Part shown: positions 28,601-34,444 of the stretch, in pieces
Position numbering within the stretch: position 1 is the first letter of the stretch
Layout of the letters: each line of letters opens with the position of its first letter
Origin: Pedobacter sp. N36a
GTDB taxonomy: Bacteria; Bacteroidota; Bacteroidia; Sphingobacteriales; Sphingobacteriaceae
NCBI RefSeq assembly: GCF_014472395.1
Contig: NZ_JACSZW010000005.1
Span: forward strand, 248,001 to 312,000
Direction: 5' to 3'
DNA length: 64,000 nucleotides
The notes under the pieces: model-generated
Told to the model about the DNA's origin: nothing
The model's input: only the letters and a program-made list of their open reading frames with translations
Database searches by the model: none
Made by a program: the position numbers and the translations under genes

Positions 28601-29066
28601 CATTACCCGAAAAAACTGCGGCGACTTTATCAAGAATGGATGGTTGCTTCAACTTAATGACAATGATCTTATTTTCAATGGAGAAGTCAAGCTGCTGTCC
28701 TTCCAGACAAAGTCTCAGCACCTCTTCTACTGCTGCATTTTTTACATTAATGCTGACGGATTTTGCGCTATTCAGTGTCTTCACCCCAACAAAAACATCA
28801 TAACCGCTTTGCCTTCCTATTTCTTCAAGGACGGTTTCAATAGTGGCGTTGGTTTTGTTGATGGTAATTTTCTGTGCAAAAGTAGCCGCAGTCACCTGAG
28901 TCAGGCTCAGGATTAATATTGCCGTAATTAATTTCATCACAAGAATTGTATTTATCCCCCATAACCTATAGCCAGTTGCCGGATAATAATCTGGTACTGT
29001 TGACTGTAGGAAATTATCCTTATAGCCTGAAGAGGCACAAAGATATTTTGTAAAATTTTTATACAT
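25620..29066 (-). CDS. SusC/RagA family TonB-dependent receptor with STN domain (locus 2)
   Basis: Outer-membrane importer of 1148 residues. A long leader precedes the hydrophobic signal (MKLITAILILSLTQVTAATFAQ, about residues 44-65). An STN domain (ETVLEEIGRQSGYDVFVG...), a carboxypeptidase-regulatory-like repeat (LLPGATVTIKGSNRSTTT), the plug (VQVMAYGKTNRRISTGNI; YIIDGVPLSN) and a barrel ending ISAQF follow. The STN domain pairs it with the FecR protein encoded upstream. It is shorter than, and clearly divergent from, the locus 1 receptor, so the two loci probably recognise different ligands. The translation start at 29066 gives a long leader and is uncertain. Confidence 0.95.
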   Translation of the reverse strand: MYKNFTKYLCASSGYKDNFLQSTVPDYYPATGYRLWGINTILVMKLITAILILSLTQVTAATFAQKITINKTNATIETVLEEIGRQSGYDVFVGVKTLNSAKSVSINVKNAAVEEVLRLCLEGQQLDFSIENKIIVIKLKQPSILDKVAAVFSGNEVFGIVLDNDNNLLPGATVTIKGSNRSTTTNGMGQFKLKDVPEGAILQISYMGYTTKELKINDNLLGIKLELSNSKLDEVQVMAYGKTNRRISTGNIVTITAKELEKQPVTNPLLALSGRVPGMIVTQTNGYAASPVKVEIRGRKAIDSRFVSDPLYIIDGVPLSNTELSPGSSYGNGSAGVVQNGFSVTGGQSPLFNLSTSNIESIEVLKDGDATAIYGSRGANGVILITTKKGKPGATSLSVNASQGLSYVKQRYNMLNTEQYLQLRRDAFANDNIVPTIANAPDLMLYDPTRYTDWQKKLWGNFGKKTDAALSLSGGDQQTQFLLTGNYGRTEEVLSNGGDNQNASMGFNLNHSALEQKFRISANVLYSYSAVKTISSPSVVTVAPNAPDIYAEDGSLNYRGWGRSESGGSYFPFGGLESSYFSNTQLIKGGLNLRYQLASNLSLSTNLGYNFTYNSNRWYTPVSSQDPENSPTGTAFSGSTNNANWIVEPQLNYNVNLFGGEFSVLLGASLQKDGTKTSGIYGLNYETDDFLEAIALAPVKLIYDNQGYYKYAALFGRLSYNLKDKYILNINGRRDGSSRFGPGKQFGNFGSIGAAWILSKENWMKDQLPAMVSFVKLRGSYGLTGSDAVGDYKYLTQWASSESDAVPLPDYNGVTPLVSLLAVNPDYRWQVAKKLEVALNLGFWDDRVNLQISRYRERIGNQLTEFPTPLYSGFKSVVANWPALLENKGWEFSVDIEAVKTDDIKWNLNFNGGRNTNILSSYPGIELSPYANSLKVGGSLNALYLLHYTGIDPQTGKYTFEDYNKDGKIYVDNIGAPGTGIDDRYINIDLTPKFSGGFGTSFNYKNFNVSAFFEYRQQIGINPDYNSSSLLGSMNNQSADVFGNYWMNPGDQALYARPSTQVDANTTYFFLSDGQYQDASFLRMNNLSFGYQFNEKISKKMGAKSFNLYANAQNIFVLSKGRGLDPSAQNFGAIPPPKAVVIGISAQF

Positions 29067-29168
29067 TTGACATGTTGGTCTGTACCGGAAATGCCCTGCT
29101 TTCAGAGGCTACAGGCAATCCGGTAATCATAAAATTTGTTAATTCATTATTTTGTGCCAATCAGGATT

Positions 29169-29197
29169 AAACAGGAACGGTTCGAACGTTCCTGTTT
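29169..29197. promoter_or_regulatory. hairpin between fecR and susC (locus 2)
   Basis: Perfect inverted repeat with 11-base arms (aaacaggaacg and cgttcctgttt) and a seven-base loop in the 228-base gap between the FecR and SusC genes. T stretches flank it on both strands but are short (TTT to TTTT). It may be a weak terminator or attenuator that separates the regulator genes from the importer genes, matching the hairpin at 10214-10241 in locus 1. Confidence 0.6.
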
Positions 29198-29294
29198 TCT
29201 GATTTATCTGAATCTGGCTAGGGGTCGCGGTGGTTTCTCTTTTTCATGTGGTTGGTTTGGTTTAGGTTTATATAATTAAAGGGGGCAGGAGATT

Positions 29295-30452
29295 TTAATT
29301 GGACATGACCGTTATGGTTCGGCCGTTAATGCTGAACTTCACTTTCTCAGCCCGTTCGATCATCTTTAAAACTTCAGAAACATTCTTTTCTTTGGAAACA
29401 ATACCCCAGAAAGTAAGGGCAGCAAGTTCATTGCGGTTACCCGAATAGACTACATCTACGTCGTACCACCTAGATACCTGACGCATGATGCTTTCCAGGT
29501 TTTCATTATTGAACCTGAAATATCCCGTCTTCCAGGCAACCGCATCTTTGAGATTTGCCGGTCTTACCTGCAGCTGCTGCTGTATATTCAGTACTTCTTC
29601 ACCCGGCTTGATCACCTTTGAAAGGATGCCATTCACCAAACTTACCTTCACCGCTCCTTCCAGGAGTGTAGTTCTGGTGCTATTTTCGTCAGTATAACTG
29701 TTGATATTAAAATGAGTTCCCAATACTTCTACTTCTTGTGTAGCAGTTTTGACCACAAATGGGTGAAGCGGATCTTTGGCCACCTCAAAATAGGCTTCCC
29801 CATTCAGTTCCACAGCTCTATTTTTCAATTTTGCAAATGAAGCTGGGTACTTCAATATAGAGGCTGCATTTAACCAGACTTTCGTTCCATCAGGAAGTTG
29901 TATCACATAGGTCTGACTTTTGGCTGTAGAGAGTGTATTCCACTTATTAGCCGCAGCATTTGTCTGATCTTTTATTTCGTAAATTAATTGTCCGTCTTTA
30001 GTCTTGGAAATTTCAATCCCTGCCTGATTTGCAAGCTTACCAACTTTAGCATCAGACAATTCGATTTTTTCACCACTTGCCAGGGTTAGCGTAGCGGTCT
30101 TTTTTCCTTTAGAGGGAATGTCATTGGCATAGACAGGAACAGCTGGACTACTTTTATCTAGGTAAAAATATAGGCCTGCTCCAACTACGATTAAGATTGC
30201 AGCAGCAGAAACCAGTCGAGGCCAAAGGCGAAACTTTTTTGGCTCAGGATATTCAAGAGCATTTGGATATTCAAGACCAAGCTCAGCCCTTACCATATCC
30301 AGATCAGCTGTTCTTTCCCCTAAAGATAAATCTTCATACAGACTACCCTCCTGATAAACAAGGTACCAGCTTTCTATAAAAGCGGTCTCTTCTTCTGTGC
30401 AATGACCTGCTTTATACTGATCTAATAATTTTTCATAATCTGCTTCACGCAT
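29295..30452 (-). CDS. FecR family anti-sigma factor (locus 2)
   Basis: Membrane-anchored anti-sigma regulator of 385 residues. A cytoplasmic N-terminal part is followed by one membrane helix (about residues 80-97, LVSAAAILIVVGAGLYFYL), then the FecR domain (YVIQLPDGTKVWLNAASILKYP; FNINSYTDENSTRTTLLEGAVKV) and the C-terminal DUF4974-type domain (SIMRQVSRWYDVDVVYSG). It would relay ligand binding at the locus 2 receptor to the sigma factor encoded just upstream. It closely resembles the locus 1 protein in plan and motif order. The gene lies 93 bases downstream of the sigma gene on the same strand. Confidence 0.94.
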   Translation of the reverse strand: MREADYEKLLDQYKAGHCTEEETAFIESWYLVYQEGSLYEDLSLGERTADLDMVRAELGLEYPNALEYPEPKKFRLWPRLVSAAAILIVVGAGLYFYLDKSSPAVPVYANDIPSKGKKTATLTLASGEKIELSDAKVGKLANQAGIEISKTKDGQLIYEIKDQTNAAANKWNTLSTAKSQTYVIQLPDGTKVWLNAASILKYPASFAKLKNRAVELNGEAYFEVAKDPLHPFVVKTATQEVEVLGTHFNINSYTDENSTRTTLLEGAVKVSLVNGILSKVIKPGEEVLNIQQQLQVRPANLKDAVAWKTGYFRFNNENLESIMRQVSRWYDVDVVYSGNRNELAALTFWGIVSKEKNVSEVLKMIERAEKVKFSINGRTITVMSN

Positions 30453-30545
30453 ATGGATTTTAGATTGTTTTTTCCCCCCAATCTAATACCAAGACGGTTA
30501 AGTCCGGCCGAACATGCAGATGAAATGAATATTTTTTTATTTTAT

Positions 30546-31124
30546 TTAATACCTGATCAGAAAAGCAAGGTAAGCGAATAGACCTAATCTTGACCTAAGA
30601 ATCTTTAACGCATTAGAAATCTGCCTGTTGACTGTCTTCTCAGAGATCCCTAATTGTGCTGCAATCTCGTTATGGCTGAGATAAGTTTTTCTGCTCAGCT
30701 CAAAAACAATTCTCATTTTTTCAGGTAATAGGCTAATTTCTGCTTCTATAGCTGCGGATAATTGCTTTTCCCTGATGCGGTAATCAGGCAGAACTGTTCC
30801 TTGTCCGGCAAAGTTCTTCATCGAATCCACATACTTGTCACGGACCTTCTGTCTTGAAAAATGATCCAGGATGCTATGCTTCAAAGAAGTATATAGGTAC
30901 CCTGAAAGATTAGTATGGATATTTATACCTTCCTTTTTTGTCCAAAGCATGGTAAATACTTCCTGTACTATATCTTTCACTTCCTCTCTATTTGGAAGTT
31001 TTTTTATCGCATGATGGTGCAGAATAAACTTATACCTTTCAAATATTTCCGTATAAGCTAAACGGTCACCAAGCTGGAGGAGCTGTAACAATTCTAAGTC
31101 GGAGCGCTTAGCGTAGTTTTCCAT
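30546..31124 (-). CDS. ECF RNA polymerase sigma-70 factor (locus 2)
   Basis: Extracytoplasmic-function sigma factor of 192 residues. Region 2 (AYTEIFERYKFILHHHAIKKLPNREEVKDIVQEVFTMLW, read in parts) and region 4 (LPEKMRIVFELSRKTYLSHNEIAAQLGISEKTVNRQISNAL) are complete. It is the first gene of the FecR-SusC-SusD-ABC-MutS-M16 series and probably activates it. A TATTATTG stretch lies about 50-60 bases upstream, resembling one upstream of the locus 1 sigma gene; whether these are autoregulated promoters is inference. The sequence ends in a hydrophobic tail (LFAYLAFLIRY), a small oddity for a soluble sigma factor. Confidence 0.93.
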   Translation of the reverse strand: MENYAKRSDLELLQLLQLGDRLAYTEIFERYKFILHHHAIKKLPNREEVKDIVQEVFTMLWTKKEGINIHTNLSGYLYTSLKHSILDHFSRQKVRDKYVDSMKNFAGQGTVLPDYRIREKQLSAAIEAEISLLPEKMRIVFELSRKTYLSHNEIAAQLGISEKTVNRQISNALKILRSRLGLFAYLAFLIRY

Positions 31125-31251
31125 TAATAATTAGCTTCCGGGAGTAATATGAGTTAAATTTTCAATCCAATAATATGTAAATAATTTGGGAAAGCTCGAA
31201 TTATCTGATTGATTCTGCTAAAATTTTATTTCTCAGCATACGCGTTAAAGG

Positions 31252-32232
31252 CTATATTGTGGCCAATACTTCCATTGCGCTCTTTTCCTTAGCTGCTATT
31301 ATTTTTAAAATTTCCGATGCTTCTTGAACATATTTAATATCTTTTGTTTGGCCTATCTTTTCAAACAGTTCAGAGAGGAATGTCCAAAGCGATGCAATAT
31401 CTATAAACGCCTCATGCCCTGTCTTGAGCTGGTCAAGCTGAAGCAAGTCGTAACTTTCTTTTAAGAAATCACCATATAAGTTTCTAAACAAAGCGCCGCC
31501 AGTACCTGCTTTTTCCATCAGCATGGCCACTGTCTTAAAGTCACTTTCTATGGTTTTACTGGTATTGAACCACTTGATAATTTCGGAGCTTGTTTTATAG
31601 ACTCCTTTATAGCCTATATTAGTAATTGGTGGATTTAGGTATTGATGTGCATTATTTCTGATTGCTGCAGGAATTGCTTTTTTCAGATCAAACTTTTTTG
31701 AGGATAGGTCTGAGGTATAATACAAATTTTTAGAGGCCATTGGTCCCTTTTCCGCTCTTGCTAAGGCCAAACTTTTCAAAGATGTTTTTACTTGCCCACC
31801 TTGCGCCTTAGTGTCTATTAAAAAAGCATGGTTATGATCATAACCATAAATTGCCGCATAATGCCCTGCAAAATGAAATGGTCTTGTGAAATATTCAAGA
31901 TGAAAACAGTCTAATTTTAAACCCACAACTTTTCCCTTATCCAGGAGCGCTTTTACATTTTCCCATGCCTTTTGAGTTGATGAGGTTTCTTTTACGGTCA
32001 GCACGAGGTTTAAATTCCTCGCGATATGCTCAGTTAAGACATCCGGTTTTACCCGCCCGCCAATAAAAGGGAAACTCATTGATTTCATCTTCCAAAAGAT
32101 GAAACCAAGTCCCTCTCCTAAACCAAAGAGCATGGGTTCAGAAAGCTCAACATCAAGCTGTCGAAGCAAAGTTCCAGTTGCAGTCGTTTCACAATGCTGC
32201 CCCTCAAACGGTTTTAAGTTTTCAATTTTCAT
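31252..32232 (-). CDS. BtrH N-terminal domain / DUF4872-type protein
   Basis: Protein of about 326 residues resembling the BtrH family, whose founder transfers an acyl group from an acyl carrier protein in butirosin biosynthesis and has a cysteine-peptidase-like fold. Visible are the N-terminal G-x-H-C motif with Cys14 (EGQHCETTATG), the SEPMLFGLGEGLGFIFW block, a histidine in FAGHYAAIYGYD, the FLIDTKAQGG segment and a helical C-terminal half. The ATG at 32232 (MKIENLKPFEGQHC) was chosen over an upstream in-frame start at 32259 because the conserved part begins there. It is a lone copy: no carrier protein, amide synthetase or aminoglycoside gene is nearby. It lies 127 bases upstream of the locus 2 sigma gene, same strand. 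Actual reaction unknown. Confidence 0.8.
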   Translation of the reverse strand: MKIENLKPFEGQHCETTATGTLLRQLDVELSEPMLFGLGEGLGFIFWKMKSMSFPFIGGRVKPDVLTEHIARNLNLVLTVKETSSTQKAWENVKALLDKGKVVGLKLDCFHLEYFTRPFHFAGHYAAIYGYDHNHAFLIDTKAQGGQVKTSLKSLALARAEKGPMASKNLYYTSDLSSKKFDLKKAIPAAIRNNAHQYLNPPITNIGYKGVYKTSSEIIKWFNTSKTIESDFKTVAMLMEKAGTGGALFRNLYGDFLKESYDLLQLDQLKTGHEAFIDIASLWTFLSELFEKIGQTKDIKYVQEASEILKIIAAKEKSAMEVLATI

Positions 32233-32385
32233 GATAATTTTTACCTCATAAAAATACAAAAGTTTATTACAAGTTATCTGCCAGAATGAGGCTTTCTGGA
32301 AGCAGATCAGCCGTCGTTGCAGGATGATTTAGGACCATTTCCCAGAAAATTGGGACAAGGGCTGAAAAATGCAGAGCATAAAAAA

Positions 32386-32411
32386 ACCGGGATTGATAGT
32401 TCAACCCCGGT
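32386..32411 (-). terminator. rho-independent terminator of the ABC-F gene
   Basis: Hairpin with 11-base arms (accgggattga and tcaaccccggt, one G-T pair), loop tagt, followed on the minus strand by a run of T. It lies about 30 bases downstream of the ABC-F stop codon. Its arms match the terminator at 12245-12270 at almost every position. Confidence 0.88.
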
Positions 32412-32439
32412 GAGTACCTGTATGCAGGTATATGCTCTT

Positions 32440-34074
32440 TTAGTTTTGTTCAATTTCTTTTAAGCTGTCCATCTTTTTATAAGCCAGGAAGCCTTTGATG
32501 TCCTCAAAATGCTCCCGAACACGCTTATTACCAAACTCGAATACTTTTTCCGCCAAGCCATCCAGGAAATCCCGATCATGGGATACCAGAATAATAGTGC
32601 CATCAAAATCTTTAAGGGCGTCCTTGATAATATCTTTGGTCTTCATGTCCAAATGGTTGGTTGGCTCATCGAGGATCAATACATTTACTGGTTCTAACAG
32701 TAACTTGATCATGGCTAAACGGGTTTTCTCTCCTCCAGAAAGTACCTTAACTTTTTTCGTGGTATCATCGCCACTGAACATAAAGGCGCCTAAAAGGTCT
32801 TTAATTTTTATCGAACCATCGCTTAGTGGAATCTGGTTAATGGTTTCGAATACCGTTAAATTTTCATCAAGCAAGGCAGCTTGATTTTGTGCAAAGTATC
32901 CAATCTTTGCATTGTGACCTACTTTTAATTCCCCTTCAAAATCGATCTCGCCCATGATGGCTTTGATCATGGTCGACTTACCTTCACCGTTTTTACCAAC
33001 AAAAGCTATTTTTTCTCCCTGTTTGATCACCATCGATGCTTTTTCGAACACCACATGATCGCCATAGGTTTTAGTGAGCTCTTCTACGATTACCGGATAC
33101 TGCCCTGAACGAGGCGATGGTGGGAATTTCAGGCGCAAAGCCGAAGTATCCACTTCATCGATCTCAATAACTTCGAGCTTTTCGAGCATCTTCACACGCG
33201 ACTGCACCGACAAGGTTTTCGAGTACACCCCTCTAAAACGGTCTATAAACTCCTGGTTATCTGCGATAAAACGCTGCTGTTCCTCATAAGCTTTCAATTG
33301 GTGCACACGACGGTCTGCACGCAACTGTAGATAATGACTATATTTTGCTTTGTAATCGTATATTCTGCCCATCGTTACCTCAATGGTACGGTTGGTAATG
33401 TTATCTACAAAGGCACGGTCGTGGGAGATCACCATAACTGCCTTGGCAGAGTTGATCAGAAAATCTTCCAGCCATTGGATACTCTCGATATCCATGTGGT
33501 TGGTAGGCTCATCCAATAAGATCAGATCAGGTTTCTTTAACAGAATTTTAGCCAGCTCAATACGCATTCTCCATCCCCCGGAAAACTCAGAAGTTTGGCG
33601 GGTAAAGTCTTTACGCTCGAAACCCAAGCCTTTTAATACCTTTTCTACCTCTGCATCATAATTGACCTCTTCGATCGAATAAAATTTCTCACTCAGTTCA
33701 GAAACACGTTCGATCAGCTTCATGTAGTCATCACTATCGTAATCGGTACGAATCGTCAGCTGCTCATTCAGCTCCTCAAGCTCTTTTTGCATCTGGTTTA
33801 CTTCCTCAAAAGCTTTCATCGTTTCTTCAAAAACGGTCACCTGATCCTGAGTCAGGAAATGCTGCGGCAAATACGCGATTACCGCGTCCTTAGGACCGGT
33901 TACGTTACCAGAAGTAGGTTTTGCCGCATTGGCAATGATCTTTAATATGGTAGACTTGCCCGCGCCATTCTTACCCATCAGGGCAATTTTATCGTTCTCG
34001 TTGATCGAAAAGGTGACGTCGCTAAAAAGAGTGGTTCCGCCAAATGAAACGGAGATGTTGTTTACATTAATCAC
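32440..34074 (-). CDS. ABC-F family ATP-binding protein
   Basis: Soluble protein of about 544 residues with two ABC ATPase domains and no membrane segments, as in ABC-F translation factors (EttA/Uup/Sr160-type) that act on ribosomes. Domain 1 has GKNGAGKST and SGGWRMRIELAK, with DEPTNHMD; domain 2 has GKNGEGKST and LSGGEKTRLAMIK, with DEPTNHLD. A charged helical linker (QLKAYEEQQRFIADNQEFIDRF) joins them. The start is placed at a GTG at 34074 (giving MINVNNISVSFGG) because the open frame upstream to 34116 is not conserved-looking and family members begin here. A CAAAGGTA box (minus-strand TACCTTTG) lies at 34097-34104. Which subfamily it belongs to is not certain. Confidence 0.92.
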   Translation of the reverse strand: MINVNNISVSFGGTTLFSDVTFSINENDKIALMGKNGAGKSTILKIIANAAKPTSGNVTGPKDAVIAYLPQHFLTQDQVTVFEETMKAFEEVNQMQKELEELNEQLTIRTDYDSDDYMKLIERVSELSEKFYSIEEVNYDAEVEKVLKGLGFERKDFTRQTSEFSGGWRMRIELAKILLKKPDLILLDEPTNHMDIESIQWLEDFLINSAKAVMVISHDRAFVDNITNRTIEVTMGRIYDYKAKYSHYLQLRADRRVHQLKAYEEQQRFIADNQEFIDRFRGVYSKTLSVQSRVKMLEKLEVIEIDEVDTSALRLKFPPSPRSGQYPVIVEELTKTYGDHVVFEKASMVIKQGEKIAFVGKNGEGKSTMIKAIMGEIDFEGELKVGHNAKIGYFAQNQAALLDENLTVFETINQIPLSDGSIKIKDLLGAFMFSGDDTTKKVKVLSGGEKTRLAMIKLLLEPVNVLILDEPTNHLDMKTKDIIKDALKDFDGTIILVSHDRDFLDGLAEKVFEFGNKRVREHFEDIKGFLAYKKMDSLKEIEQN

Positions 34075-34096
34075 AGTATGAAATATTGAATATTTG

Positions 34097-34104
34097 CAAA
34101 GGTA
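34097..34104 (-). promoter_or_regulatory. candidate -7 box for the ABC-F gene
   Basis: Minus-strand TACCTTTG fits the Bacteroidota -7 consensus TAnnTTTG and lies about 23 bases before the GTG start at 34074. No convincing -33 TTTG was found, so support is modest. Confidence 0.4.
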
Positions 34105-34209
34105 AGAGAAAGACATCGGATTATAGAGAGAGAAATAAAACGCAGAGGGATTAAGTTACCTGCAACTTATCAAATTAACCGGTGTCTCTTCATTAAACAA
34201 ACCCTAGAA

Positions 34210-34371
34210 ATGAAGCGCTTTTTAAATAACCTGTTCCTTTTTATCATAAGTCATCATGCCTTCAGCCAAACACAAAAAATTAACGATTTGGTAGAAATTT
34301 ATGCGAAACTGGATGATGGCAGAATGGTTTATTTAACAATCATTCTGCCAATTTTGAGTTCTATTCTATAA
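34210..34371 (+). pseudogene. truncated 53-residue secreted ORF, probable gene remnant
   Basis: Open frame starting MKRFLNNLFLFIISHHAFSQ, which reads as a complete signal peptide, followed by TQKINDLVEIYAKLDDGRM and then a hydrophobic, unrelated-looking tail. Exported serine hydrolases in this phylum often start with a signal and a segment like INDLVEIYAKL, so this may be the 5' remnant of a beta-lactamase-like gene; the next gene also carries a beta-lactamase-like domain. The break coincides with a 13-base inverted repeat at 34317-34350, where the family-like part stops. It may still be expressed as a small secreted peptide. Identity is uncertain. Confidence 0.4.
34317..34350. repeat. 13-base inverted repeat within the truncated ORF
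   Basis: Arms tggcagaatggtt (34317-34329) and aatcattctgcca (34338-34350), with one G-T pair and an eight-base loop. It sits exactly where the 34210 ORF loses recognisable coding sequence. It could be a hairpin scar, part of a small mobile element or a weak terminator. Confidence 0.5.
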
Positions 34372-34444
34372 TATCATACTCCTATTTTATGAACGAAAAC
34401 CCAAAAGGCATAGGTGTCCCTATACATTTACAAAAAAAACACTT

